Shown: piece by piece, positions 1 through 11,650 of the stretch
Layout of the letters: each line of letters begins with the position of its first letter
Position numbering within the stretch: position 1 is the first letter of the stretch
Assembly (NCBI GenBank): GCA_030998015.1
Contig: JARWMV010000236.1
Span: 806,001 to 870,000, forward strand
Length of the DNA stretch: 64,000 nucleotides
Origin: Ceratorhiza oryzae-sativae
Taxonomy: Eukaryota > Basidiomycota > Agaricomycetes > Cantharellales > Ceratobasidiaceae
Direction: 5' to 3'
The notes under the pieces: generated by a model
Told to the model about the DNA's origin: nothing
The model's database searches: none
The model's input: the letters and a program-made list of their open reading frames with translations, nothing else
Position numbers and translations under genes: made by a program

Positions 1-380
1 TATTTGACATCTACTCGGCGATCACGTATTGCGATAACCATGTCTAACGTCACTCGGCCGCCACATGCAAAGACGGGAATAAACATATATATATATATAG
101 CTAATCAATTGCTAAGTGAGGAGCCGGAACGCACATATTTCTAGAGCTTATGGATAAAAGCGCACTACAGTGTGCTATTTTCTCGCTACTTTGCACAACC
201 CACTTTCGAGTTGGCCCCACTTCCAGCAGAGCGAGGGACCGAACCGCAACTGAATTGGCAACGACGTTAGGCGTGGCTGTGCTTTGCTTTGAACACATCA
301 AGTGGACACTTGACGCTGACCTTGACCGTTGTTCACACCACACCTTCCGCACTCTCTCCTGCCTAGTCGATGTTGCTGGC
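1..380. other. 5' flank of first Pmp3 gene
   Basis: No coding signal is convincing here. A (TA)n run at about 85-99 could serve as a TATA-like element, but it lies almost 300 bp before the chosen ATG. An open frame runs from 150 into the gene, but the in-frame ATG at 381 gives an N-terminus that matches the tandem paralogue, so the upstream part is taken as 5' flank/UTR. Confidence 0.4.
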
Positions 381-1479
381 ATGAATCGACCGGAGCAGTT
401 TACCAAGGTCGACCTGACCCCAAAGCGCCATCATGGCTACGCGGTTCTCCTGTTCATTTTTGGGACCTTCTTCCCCCCTCTCGGTATGTCTCTCGGTTTG
501 ATTACTTGGGCCCTAGGCTGAACGTCCATCTAGCTGTCGCTGCAAGGTTTGGCATCGGGGGTGATTTTTGGTTGAATCTCCTGCTGACCATCTGCGGATA
601 CTTCCCCGGTGCGTGTTTGCGATCTCGTAAATCGCCACGAGGACAAAGAATGCTAAGACGCTAGGCACGCTGCAGGGCACGGCCACAACTTTTACATTCA
701 GAACATCCGCAACAACAAGAACCACAGACGAACTCCCAAGTGGGCATTACGCTACGGCTTGGTTGATGATACAGAGATTCAGAGAAGGAAGAAGCGTAGC
801 CAGTGGGCTCAGAGGTATGCCTGTACAGCTGGTATCCGCTTGGTTTTGGCTCATGAGATTTACTAGGTACGATGAGCGCCTTCCACAATCCGCTCTGGAA
901 GGCCAAGAATACGAAGAGGGCCAGAATGCGAGTGAAACCCCGCGCGATGAACAGAACGATCCATTAGGACGGCGCAACGGTGATCCCGCTCTCTGGAACG
1001 AGGAAGACGAGAACTACTACAACTCTGGGAACCGTTCGCGCTCGGGTGGCCTTCGATCCGATTCACAATCCAGTTTGAGCAACCGGCGCTGGCACTATCC
1101 CGCTAATTTCAACGAGGCCACCGAGGTCGAGGATGTGGAGCTGGATGGGCGAAAGGGTAAAGGAAAGAAAAAGTCGAAGCGGGGCAAGGACAAGGACAAG
1201 AAGGATCGTTGGGGGCGGACGGCGGATGCTCACGCAGGTATGGGGTACGAGGACGTGGATAACCAAAAGAAGAAAAAGAAGAAGAAGTCCAAGACCACCG
1301 ACGATTCGATGTGGACCAACGGACGCAGCGACAGCAATAGGCCCCGCCGATATAGCTCTGTGTCTGACATTGAAGGCCCAGAGGACGCTGTCGGAGGGCT
1401 ATATGGGGAAAGGACTGCGCTCCGATCAGCTGAACAGCCACGTCGCGATGGCGAGGACCCACTGGAGCACCAATTCTGA
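381..1479 (+). CDS. Pmp3-family membrane protein with long Lys-rich tail (copy 1)
   Basis: Modelled exons are 381-483, 534-608, 676-814 and 867-1479 (309 aa). Residues about 15-60 form the Pmp3/UPF0057 domain: a KRHHGYA start, a first hydrophobic helix ending FFPPL, then VAARFGIGGDFWLNLLLTIC and GYFPGHGHNFYIQ. Typical Pmp3 proteins are about 55 aa, two-helix plasma-membrane proteolipids affecting ion and membrane-potential homeostasis. Here a tail of some 200 residues follows, acidic/polar first, then with Lys runs (near residues 195-245) that look disordered. Intron positions and the lengths of exons 2 and 3 (75 and 139 nt) are the same as in the next gene, so the pair is a tandem duplication. 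The ATG at 381 aligns with the paralogue's start. The tail's function is unknown. Confidence 0.85.
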
Positions 1480-2169
1480 GGCTTGATACGCCTATGTGAG
1501 TGAAACTTGCCGTGCCTTTCCGATGGAAGTGTGCTGGAGATTATCTTTGATGAGTCGGACAATTTGCCGAGAATACCTCGAGGTTGAGCACTCGCTGATG
1601 GTCTCTCTTGTTCCATTTAGAATACGTGTTTCCGTTTCGAATGTAAATGCATGTCGGATCTCTGCTCGATTGGCTGCCGTGTCATCTATACCTTGTCCCT
1701 AGGATCAGTGTACGTTCGTTCAATGATTTGCTTCTGTGCTATGAGTTGCTTCGTCTGCAAGGGTTCGACGGCATGTGGTGCATACAGGCAAAGGTGGGAA
1801 AAGTCTGGCGGAAGAGGGGCCAGACGTGCTTTTATGCGGATGGACTGTCGGCTCGGCAGCCGCTGGGCGATGTAGTCACACCTGCCCCATGCGGCTGCAC
1901 TGCGGTCGCCGGTGTGGGCCGCCGCTCCGCCAGCACGCGGGGATTTGCATCCGGGGGTTTCCCCATAGCCGGCCAGGTTCTGGTCCATCCTCCTGTTCTT
2001 GAGTCGCCTACTGATGGCAGTGTTCCCCGTTGGTCGCGCGCTACTGTCTCAGCCGATAAATCTGCTACTATCCCTCGAACGCCCAGCCTGATCTCACCCT
2101 CTTGGTTGCGCTTGGCTCCCGCGACGCCCACCCCCTGAACTCGACCTCGCGCTCTTGCCCCCTGCCGTC
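1480..2169. other. Intergenic, nothing recognised
   Basis: Spacer between the two Pmp3-like genes. Open frames occur on both strands but show no recognisable domain or consistent splice structure. It presumably holds the 3' UTR of copy 1 and the promoter of copy 2. Confidence 0.4.
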
Positions 2170-3363
2170 ATGGCTTCGTCGAGCGACCGATATCAGGTCA
2201 AGCCCAAGCGCCATCACGGCTATGCGGCCTTTATATTCTTGACTGGGTTTCTCTTGCCCCCGTTTGGTAAACCGCTGTTCGTTCCGTGGCACAATGTCCG
2301 TACTGACTTTGGCTCAGCCGTTGCGGCACGCTTTGGCATAGGCAAGGACTTTTGGATCAACGTTGTCCTCACAATATGTGGCTGGGTGCCAGGTGAGTGC
2401 GGCGTTGCAGCCACCCATTCCACCGCAGTTGCCTCGTTCCACGTCGAGACTCACAACATGTTCACAGGCCAAATCCACAATTTTTACATCCAAACTGTGC
2501 GTAACAACAAGAATGCGAAGCGCACGCCCCAATGGGCCGTCCGTCATGGGCTCGTAGACGACTCAACTATCAAGCGACACAAGAAGCGCAGCCAATGGTC
2601 CCATCGGTTAGTTTCTCCCTTCTTCGCTTCGGCCAACCCACCCTAATCCGTACACATACTAAATCTTCCCGGTAGATATAATGACCGACTTCCCCAGTCT
2701 GCTCTCGATGGCGCCGAGTTTGCCCCGGGCCAAATTCCAGACGCGCCTGCCAATGCGGACGCTCAGAGTCCGAATCAGGCCAGCTCGCGGCGAGCATCAA
2801 CCATAGGCGGCGCACGTTCGCCCGCTGCGCTGTGGCGCGAAGAGGACTCGGAAGGGTTCTACGACCGGACAAAAGTTGAGCCAACGCGAGGTATGTGGTC
2901 CTTGTCATTTCTCCGTTCTGGAAACCGTCGCTTACAGGACCGGCGGTCCGTATTTCATTTTACGATTTACAGGGCACAAGTCTCGAAAGAACAGCGGATG
3001 GCGCTTTGATGGCGGGTTTCCAGATGAGGACGCAACGACTGGGCTTGGTGGTTCGATATACACCGGTGCGTTCGCTTATCCTGTTTGACACGTTCACGGG
3101 TAAATCGGTCTGACGTCTGAAATTCGTGTCCCTGCCGACCGCATGAATGCTCTAAAATAGAACCCGAGCGACGGCCTCGAAAGAAACGATCGACAAAGCA
3201 CAATCGCCAATCTTCAATTGACAGTCCGACGTATGGAAGCCGCGTGGGAAGTCGGGTTTGGGAAGACCCGCTGAGCGCTGATGGAGAGATCATGCAGCGA
3301 ACGACTAGCAGCACTCAAGCTGCGAACAAAACAGCTGGCGATGGCCTGCACCATGAGTTCTAG
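2170..3363 (+). CDS. Pmp3-family membrane protein with polar tail (copy 2)
   Basis: Modelled exons are 2170-2266, 2318-2392, 2468-2606, 2676-2890, 2973-3065 and 3161-3363 (273 aa). The N-terminal ~60 residues are a Pmp3/UPF0057 domain: KRHHGYAAFIFL, LLPPFAVAARFGIGKDF and ICGWVPGQIHNFYIQ. The motif NNKNAKRTPQWA matches copy 1. The first three introns fall at the same codons as in copy 1; two extra introns lie in the tail. The tail (residues ~110-273) is Ser/Arg-rich and low in hydrophobics, probably cytosolic. The family is predicted to sit in the plasma membrane. The start has a good context and is directly followed by the conserved part. Confidence 0.85.
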
Positions 3364-3504
3364 GTGCTTTGGGGAATGTGGCGGCAGGTGTTTGATTTGA
3401 TACTCTCTACTTTTTTGATATTTGAATAATATGATTCTTGCTATTCGTACACAACTCATTCTCAAAAGCGTCTCTTCACGCAATCGGACGATGGAACCCA
3501 GAAA

Positions 3505-5808
3505 CTAGTGAGCCTCTATGCTGGCTCCCAACGCGTCTGGCGGTACGCCAAGGGTATCAAGGGACACCTAGTAAAAAAAAATCACGGTATATTGGCCTCT
3601 TTTCTTTTTAGAACTGGCAACCTCACATACCTTGCGGCTATCGCGCTTACCCCGCTGGATGTCTATCATCCCCAGCAGTGGGAGAGGGATCAGTAGAAGA
3701 ACTAATAAAAACCAGAAGGCATAACGAATATTGCCCGTCTGGTCGGTAATGAAGCCTGTAGGGGACGATCTCAGATAATGAACTGACAGGGTGTGAGCGT
3801 TCTAGAAACTCACCAGCGATCGCTGGGCCAAAGATAGATGATCCTGGGCACGGTCACATCGTTTCAACTCAGCTGAATGATGAAAAATAGCTGGAGCTTA
3901 CCTTTGTCCGTGATGGCGTACAACGCAAACAGTGCACTTTCGCTACCCGGGGGGATGAGCTCACCAAAGACACTCCGAGCATACGCGCTAACACCGCTCA
4001 TAGCAAAGCCGTATACGGCACCAACCCCGTACATTTCTGCTTTGTGCGTAAGACCACCCCACCCGAGCCGCTTGACAATAGGCAAGAATCCGAGAAGGCT
4101 GAAAGACGTATTAGATACGAACAAGTAGTCGTTCTAGAAACGCACCCGTATGCAGGGACACATGCCATCAGTGACACGCACAAAGTACAGTGCGGGGTGG
4201 CGTCAACTTCAAGAAGGACCACCGAGAAATAATTGGCCAGGCGAATGCACCAGTGATTCCACAGGCTGTCCCGATCACAGACATGAATGCCAAAGATGCC
4301 GGTTCCATGTGAAGTTCTGTCTTTGCAAAGAGGACTGCAGTAGAGTAACAGTTGCAATCCTACAAGCCTCGTAAGCGATCTTCAGGAACCGAGGATTCTG
4401 TTAGAATGTAGACCCACCCGTCTGACATGCAAAACCATGCGGCGAGAAATAGCATGACGTCCTTTAGCTGCTTCGCTAACCGAATCGTCACCCACAATTT
4501 CCGCCATGCATATCCAACAGCCTCCCATCCAACCCCCTGTTCTTCTCCTGGAATTCGTCGTTTTCCATCCATGCATGGTAGTGGTGGGCCAGGGCGCGGC
4601 CGCATCCACATTGCAACAAAGATGGAAAATCCCGCCCACCATGCACCCACAATGAATAGGATCAGTTCTAATCCGAGAATGGGGGAGCTGGCGCCTCGAA
4701 TGATAAATATCGCCAGCACTTGCAGAAGTGCACCCGCGAGGTAGCCAATTGCCACACCCGTAGAAGAAATCCTGGTTGAAAGTGCCAACGCAGCGGCTGT
4801 GGCAGATTGCGAAGAGGATGAGGCAAGGAGGGCATCCGACTCGGTTTGTGCATCATCCATCTCGTCCGTAAGAGCGCTTGCTTTGTGTTGGGTCAGAACC
4901 GAAGGGTGGTTGCGTACAAGGACAGGCAAGAACGCGTTGAGGACCACGAAAGATGCCCCAAAGCTAATCTGTTTGATGCCGAGGTTGTAGATTGTGTTTA
5001 AACGCGGTGGGATTCGAGCTCACATTAGAGAGTATTGTCCACAAGGCAGCAAGAGGGTATGCGCTAGGTCTAACCACAATGAATAGCATGGTAGAAACAC
5101 TACCCAATATAGCGAAAAGTAAAAGCAACTTCTTCCGATATGAACCTGGTTTTGTAAAACATTAGACGAATAACTGAGTGAGTCAAGTGTGTCTGCCTAC
5201 CGTGGTCAGCAGCACCCGACATGGACACAATTACTACGCTCTGCAAAAGTACACTGATTGAGAACGTGTACATGGCAAAGCTAGAGCTCGCCATCCGAAT
5301 CCCGAACAGGTAAATAATGCACTGGTTTAGGTCTGGTGGAAGCGAACGTGGCGGAATCGGGATTGGTATAGTTTTGGGAGTGCATGGAACGTCGGGGCGC
5401 CCGATTAAATGTCCACTTTCCCGAGCTAGAGCTTCGAGTGTGAGAGGAATAAAAGTTGCAATAGCAACTACAACGTAAGGCTCTGCCGCCCATGCATAAG
5501 CATACCTATGTTGAAATAACATCTTAATTATACACTAGTACAACAGGAGAAGGATGCAGTGATCTACCAGGCTCGTAGTTCTTTTTCCGATGTTGGGCGT
5601 GTATCCTCGCCTGGGTAGGCGGGCACGATGGAATCAAAATCTCGAGTGCTTGACTGGTGTGGTGTCGTGGCTTCGAGGGCTTTAAATATCTTGATAGATA
5701 ACGTGGTTTCGCTTCAAATGTTAATTTTTATTTACCTTCAGGCTGGCATTCCAGCTGCGCGTCCGGTAACGCTGGAAAAGTCCCGTTGGTGTTGGGCGTT
5801 AGCGCCAT
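3505..5808 (-). CDS. atg22: Atg22-like vacuolar amino-acid effluxer (MFS fold)
   Basis: At least eight exons on the minus strand. Recognisable Atg22 blocks in order are [92 protein letters not shown], then [44 protein letters not shown] and [15 protein letters not shown]. Atg22 proteins export amino acids from the vacuole after autophagic breakdown and have about 12 membrane segments. The start at 5808 assumes one short exon (5736-5808) spliced to 5568-5679; the last exon ends at 3505 after a GTATGT...TAG intron. A one-base frame break lies near 4181-4186, where RTVL must shift to reach [12 protein letters not shown]. The splice site next to WFCMSDGW is uncertain. Confidence 0.85.
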
Positions 5809-6870
5809 GGTTGCGGTGGCCGATGGCTGGGAAGCGCACCGGGTGGCTGTACACCACGTGAACCTATTTCAGCTTTATAATGAAATAATGCCATGCAGTG
5901 ACACAATCCTTCAGAATGGTACTGTATTGATGAGACCCCAAATAGCTAGTGTCTCTGAATTCTCTGCCAGTCTTGTGCAGGGCCTGGAACCTGGGATGAA
6001 GTCACACCTGCCTTGAGAAGCATTGTTCAGCTTAGTACAACTGATATTGGCTGGCAAGAAATGTAGCATGGCCAAATACAATGCCCAAGCTTGATCATCC
6101 ATCCAATGGGCATTGAAAAAACATTGCTACATACCATTGGTAAACCCTCTGCCATCAAGATAGGTATATCCACATGGTCATGTGGCTGACATGACTGAAA
6201 GATTACTCCAACTGCAACAAGTTTAAGGTTGATTCCATGCTTTGCTCTCACAACTTAGTTTGCTATCAGATCCCTGCCATTTTAAGAGAGGTGTACAAAG
6301 GATATGGCACCCAGTAAAGGTGCAAGAGTTTGCACACCAGGCATGGGTGTGCATATATAAGCATCAAGGCCAGTTTGATCTACAGTAGAAGCCCTGATGA
6401 TGTATAGAGTTGGGGGAATTCTTATTTGGGGTTTATACATGATTGGGGTCACCCCTAAATCACCAATGAATTTCATATATGTACACTCAGGAGAGAACAG
6501 GCTAAATACATGATCAATCTAAAACAATGCCAATTGAGTGCTAAGGTCTGAAAGAAACAATAGATTAGCTTGGAGACAGGGGTCATCAAGCTGGGTAATG
6601 TATTTTTGAAGTACTTCAAGGAAGTAAGGGCACTGGCACTTGACAGGGGCATTGACAATGCTGTGGTGACATTGTTGTTTGGCTCCTGTTTAGTTACATT
6701 GTTGGCATCATTGTACAAGGTCTCCCCTTGTATGTCAGCATCTGCATGTTGCATTTCAGCTGCAACTTGATTGACAATCTCCTCATTGGTCCATTCTTGT
6801 TCTGTGGGGACACCAGTGTCAAGCTTGGTAAATTTGATGGCACTGGTGAGTTTGATCAAAAGAGCTTGGG
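5809..6870. other. AT-rich flank of repeat island
   Basis: The stretch is AT-rich and unlike the GC-richer genic DNA to the left. The first 100-200 bp are probably promoter of the Atg22-like gene. From about 5880 on there are only scattered open frames, the longest on the minus strand at 6473-6859 (encodes TNEEIVNQVAAEM, vaguely like the C-terminus of pogo-type transposases, not secure). It probably contains decayed transposon DNA. The purine-rich run just before 6871 could be a leftover polypurine tract, but this is weak. Confidence 0.35.
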
Positions 6871-8179
6871 TGTTATGGGTCAGGGTACACTTGAATATCT
6901 AGAGCTTAAGCAAATGTAGATATGTTAGTATACACTAATCATACTCAATACTTCTTAGACTAGAGTAAGAAGGCTCAAAGTAGTTGCAATGTGATCAAGT
7001 AACACTCAAGGTAGTCTTAATCTTTCACAGTGTAAACTGACTAATTTATAGGTATAAAGAGCAAGACTACTATGGTCAGGTTCCCTTATATATCTTAAAT
7101 GTAGTTCAGCCCTAGTTGCTTGGACTAACTGATACTAATCTTAATAATAGGCTTAAGTGATAGCTTATAGGATAGATGGTGGGCTGCCTAACATGTGTAC
7201 TTCCTCAGCTACAGGTACTTAGATTTCCTCTAATAGCTGGTACTTAATGTCACTCTCAATCAGGCAATATTGTATCCTTATATATCTCTGTATGTAAGAT
7301 ACAATGACTCAGACAGTATATAACTAATATGGTACTTTATTCCTCAGTACTAGTTATATAAGAGATCACACACAGACAAGAGAAATAGAAAGAGAAAAGA
7401 AACCAATAACTGGTCTGGGTTGAGTAAGAGTAGGAGGGAGGGGGTCTGGAAGGGCCTCAGAGGAGGTCCTTTTATACCCTGAGGGCATTCCAGAGCCAAA
7501 TAGATACATGCATGCCAGTGCAATCATCAAAAGAGGGTACTGCTATACTTGGGGTACACCCTAGCCCAGTATAGGATAAGAGAGTAAAGACAGGGTGTGG
7601 ATCAAAGGCATTGATGCATCTGAGACCTGCTATTGGCTTGTGGATCATATTATCATAGTATATACATGTAATGAACAGAGGCTACATCTCAGTGAGTCAT
7701 AAAGTGAGTCAGAGAAGCTTCTGGATCAATTTGGAAGGCTCTCCTGACTCACTGGAGTTGTTAGGTCTTGATTGATGGTCCAGTAAGATTCTAATGATCT
7801 TCAGGCCATTCTGGCACAAGGATCTGGTGGATTGGGATGATCTTCAGGCAGCAGATACTGCCAAAGATTAGCTATCAATAGAGCATAAGATCACTCTGAT
7901 AGCATAAGAGGTTGCCAAGATATGAGTGGTGTGATGTTGTAATCAATATCTCCTGATAAGAGGAAATATCACAACCTCTGTATCTCTCTGAAATCTTAGT
8001 GTAAAAACTTAATAAAATATGCATTGGAAAGCAGGAAATTTGTACTATTTAATGGAACTGGAAATAGTACAATTTGGAGTGCATACAAATTCAAGTATTT
8101 CATAAATTAATTACAGAGGCATTGCTTGAGGTTGGCAGAGCAGACTAAAATAATAGAAAAATGTTAGTGATCCATAACA
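6871..8179 (+). mobile_element. LTR of retroelement B, left copy
   Basis: About 1309 bp, starting TGTTATGGGT and ending GATCCATAACA, i.e. TGTTA...TAACA ends as expected for a long terminal repeat. The same sequence occurs reverse-complemented at 9195-10499 with scattered, mostly single-base differences. A TATA-like site (TTTTATACCC near 7470) may be the LTR promoter. The 5 bp on each side differ (TTGGG versus AATAA), so this copy has no target-site duplication and is not a simple solo insertion. It abuts gypsy pol sequence at 8180. Confidence 0.8.
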
Positions 8180-8547
8180 ATAATAGGTGTTTTGGACCAT
8201 TCAAAGTGTTGGAACAAATTGGGGAACATACCTTCAAACTGGAACTACCCAAGTCCATGAAGGTTCACCCAGTATTCCACACCTTGCTCTTATTCCCTAA
8301 ACCAGTGGACAACTATAACCAGCAACCAGTACCTGTACCACCAGTGGTCACTCCCAAAGGAGAAGAGGAATTTGAGGTTGAAGAAATCCTTGACTCTCAA
8401 AAGATTGGAAGAAGGTTGGAATACTATGTCAAGTGGAAAGGTTACAGGCCAGAGGAGAATCTTTGGTTACCTAAAGCTGAACTCAAGAATGCCCCTGAAA
8501 GGGTAAAAGAATTCTGCCAACTCCATTGCAATGCACTCAGACCTTAA
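8180..8547 (+). pseudogene. Ty3/Gypsy pol remnant: integrase C-terminus and chromodomain
   Basis: The reading frame covers only the last ~122 residues of a gypsy polyprotein. It begins inside the post-integrase GPF/Y module (CFGPFKVLEQIGEHTFKLEL, then MKVHPVFHTLLLF) and ends with a chromodomain whose aromatic cage region is visible (FEVEEILDSQ, YYVKWKGYRPEENLW). The chromodomain places it in the chromovirus branch. Protease, reverse transcriptase, RNase H and the integrase core are absent; the left edge is cut by an unrelated LTR, so it cannot be functional. The stop codon is followed at once by a polypurine tract. Confidence 0.9.
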
Positions 8548-8558
8548 TGGGGGGGAAG
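8546..8558 (+). other. Polypurine tract of gypsy element A
   Basis: A run of purines dominated by seven G residues directly follows the pol stop codon and precedes TGTCATGACC. This is the position and composition expected for the plus-strand priming site of a Ty3/Gypsy element, so it fixes the start of the 3' LTR at 8559. Confidence 0.75.
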
Positions 8559-10514
8559 TGTCATGACCTAGACCATGACATGGAAATTATTATGATTTTT
8601 ATTATATTTTATATCTCTCTCTTTTTATGATTTTGGACAAGTCCCATTTAATCAGATATATGCATAGAATTACTTACATGAGATCACATGACATTGTTAT
8701 TGTTTACACTCTGTTTGTATCTTCCAGAATATTCTGTTACATGGCACCATTCTGATATCATACAATAGTTGTCTCACACCATGGTGTATTTGATATTAGC
8801 TACTCATATGAATATATAAGGGAGAGTCTGAGAGCCTTAAGCCTCAGAACTCAACCTCCTGTCATATTCCTCTACTACCTGTGAGACACATAGTCAAGCA
8901 GCCCTTGCCCAGCTCTCTTTAGAGCATAGTGCCCTTACTATAAGTCTTCCTCCACACATCTTATCACAACCCACATCCTCATCACATGTTTACCCCTTGA
9001 CATTGTGACTTAGACCTCTGGCATTGTCACCTATAGGTCTCCCATCATCCACTTAGATGTTTGGGCTATCTCCTCAGGTTGTAGCTCTGACAGTATGAAA
9101 CAACCATTCAAGTAGATAGCTACTTATCTATGCCATTTAGGTCAACTTGTGTGGGCTGTTTGTTCTGCACCTCTTAAAGCAAGAATACACACACTGTTAT
9201 GGATCACTAACATTTTTCTATTATTTTAGTCTGCTCTGCCAACCTCAAGCAATGCCTCTGTAATTAATTTATGAAATACTTGAATTTGTATGCACTCCAA
9301 ATTGTACTATTTCCAGTTCCATTAAATAGTACAAATTTCCTGCTTTCCAATGCATATTTTATTAAGTTTTTACACTAAGATTTCAGAGAGATACAGAGGT
9401 TGTGATATTTCCTCTTATCAGGAGATATTGATTACAACATCACACCACTCATATCTTGGCAACCTCTTATGCTATCAGAGTGATCTTATGCTCTATGATA
9501 GCTAATCTTTGGCAGTATCTGCTGCCTGAAGATCATCCAATCCACCAGATCCTTGTGCCAGAATGGCCTGAAGATCATTAGAATCTTACTGGACCATCAA
9601 TCAAGATCTAATGACTCCAGTGAGTCAGGAGAGCCTTCCAAATTGATCCAGAAGCTTCTCTGACTCACTTTATGACTCACTGAGATGTAGCCTCTGTTCA
9701 TTATGTGTATATACTATGATAATATGATCTACAAGCCAATAGCAGGTCTCAGATGCATCAATGCCTTTGATCCACACCCTGTCTTTACTCTCTATCCTAT
9801 ACTGGGCTAGGGTGTACCCCAAGTATAGCAGTACCCTCTTTTGATGATTGCACTGGCATGCATGTATCTATTTGGCTCTGGAATGCCCTCCTCAGGGTAT
9901 AAAAGGACCTCCTCTGAGGCCCTTCCAGACCCCCTCCTACTCTTACTCAACCCAGACCAGTTATTGGTTTCTTTTCTCTTTCTCTTTCTCTTGTTTGTGT
10001 GTGATTTCTTATATAACTAATACTGAGGAATAAAATACCATATTAGTTATATACTGTCTGAGTCATTGTATCTTATATACAGAGATATATAAGGATACAA
10101 TATTGCCTGATTGAGAGTGACATTAAGTACCAGCTATTAGAGGAAATCTAAGTACCTGTAGCTGAGGAAGTACACATGTTAGGCAGCCCACCATCTATCC
10201 TATAAGCTATCACTTAAGCCTATTATTAAGATTAGTATCAGTTAGTCCAAGCAACTAGGGCTGAACTACATTTAAGATATATAAGGGAACCTGACCATAG
10301 TAGTCTTGCTCTTTATACCTATAAATTAGTCAGTTTACACTGTGAAAGATTAAGACTACCTTGAGTGTTACTTGATCACATTGCAACTACTTTGAGCCTT
10401 CTTACTCTAGTCTAAGAAGTATTGAGTATGATTAGTGTATACTAACATATCTACATTTGCTTAAGCTCTAGATATTCAAGTGTACCCTGACCTGTAACAC
10501 ACACATCATGAACA
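8559..10514 (+). mobile_element. 3' LTR of gypsy element A, split by a nested LTR
   Basis: The LTR begins with TGTCATGACC just after the polypurine tract. It runs to 9194, is interrupted by the minus-strand LTR B (9195-10499), and resumes after the duplicated CACAC to end near 10514 with TCATGAACA, close to the reverse complement of its own start. Without the insertion it would be about 646 bp. The right end is inferred from terminal symmetry only. A TATA-like ATATATAAG at about 8812-8820 could be its promoter. Confidence 0.6.
9195..10499 (-). mobile_element. Solo LTR of retroelement B, right copy, inverted
   Basis: About 1305 bp. Read on the minus strand it starts TGTTACAGGTCAGGG and ends GATCCATAACA, matching the left copy along its whole length. 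It is flanked by the perfect 5-bp direct repeat CACAC (9190-9194 and 10500-10504), the target-site duplication of an LTR-element integration, with no internal element sequence. This is therefore a classic solo LTR formed by LTR-LTR recombination after insertion into the LTR of element A. Confidence 0.85.
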
Positions 10515-11650
10515 TTGGTTTGGGTTTGGGATGTCTCCCCTGCCCCCAGTTCCCAGTCTATTCTGCTACTAAAGCAAGCATCTCTTACTTCATCAGTAGC
10601 ATCCATTGATGGTCAATTGAGTTTAGGCATTTGTCAAGTACTTTACCCTTGCTCTGTGCAAACAGCTATGGGCAACCAACATCAAAGGCACCAAGATATC
10701 CCCTCTGATGGTCTATAACAATAACCCTGCTGGTAGCTATGCACCAATAAGGGATAAACTTAACCAACTGAAAGCAAACTTGTGGGTGTGATATGCTCAA
10801 CAGGTGATAACAGAACACTAGTGGCAGAACATTGACTAAACCTACTCATGAGCCAATACATCACACTGCAAAATAGCATGCAAGTCACTTTGGCATTCAG
10901 CTTTTCCTCTTACCTATGACATCATAGGCTTTAGAGAGTCATTTATTTAAAAATATACAGTTAATACAGGTAAGGTGCCTATATTTTTTGAATTGCCACA
11001 ACCACTGAGCTTCAGCAAATGTGGTAGTATCACTGGGTTGACATGGCTGAAACTCTGCTCTGGCAAGTTGACTATCTATCGCTATTTGTTCATAATTGCT
11101 ACCATTTGCCTTGATCTGGTGCTTCAATGACATGCCTGGAACCTATAACAAGCTGAAGTTGTCTACGTCTGAAGAACACACAGGTCTCAGAGGTTTCCCA
11201 CTCAGTTTAGCCAACCTCAGTCACTCTCCCTGCCTCCATTCAGATTTATTGGAGCAGCGTAGTTTCATGTACAACCCATAGCCAACATTTGTGTTAAAGC
11301 CAGGCATAAATGCTAGTTTCAAGCAAATTAGCCCGAGAACAAAGCAGATCACCTACGAACTCAGGGTATGTGCAACCTCATGTAGACTTGCAAGGCTGTT
11401 TTATATTCAATTCCTTATAATACATATGCACTAACGCCATTAGTCCATCTTGTTGAAAGGCCAAATACCTCCACTAAACTCGAAAGTGGAGTTCGGTGAC
11501 GACTGGCCGACCCAGGTGGAGGTCACGTGTTCTTCGCATGATGTCACCTCCACTCAACAGGTGCATATATAGCGCCGGGCCCAACCCTGCTCTTCACCAA
11601 CACCTAGCAACCCCGTCTATCAACTCCAAACTCTTATAACCTGCTCGATC
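10515..11650. other. Right flank of repeat island and SDR promoter region
   Basis: To about 11340 the DNA remains AT-rich with only short open frames (for example minus 10939-11133), no domain recognised; likely decayed repeat DNA. From about 11450 base composition returns to genic values and the promoter of the short-chain dehydrogenase begins. Confidence 0.4.
11524..11571 (+). promoter_or_regulatory. E-box and TATA box of the SDR gene
   Basis: A CACGTG palindrome (11524-11529, bHLH-type site) is followed 35 bp later by CATATATA (11564-11571), about 80 bp before the ATG at 11651. Spacing fits a TATA-driven promoter. Function is inferred from sequence only. Confidence 0.5.

Noticed and set aside
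6473..6859. Minus-strand frame resembling a transposase C-terminus
   Set aside because: Similarity rests on one short motif (TNEEIVNQV); too weak to annotate as a gene.
9848..10033. Plus-strand 61-codon frame inside the right LTR
   Set aside because: Lies within LTR sequence, low complexity, no known LTR-encoded product.
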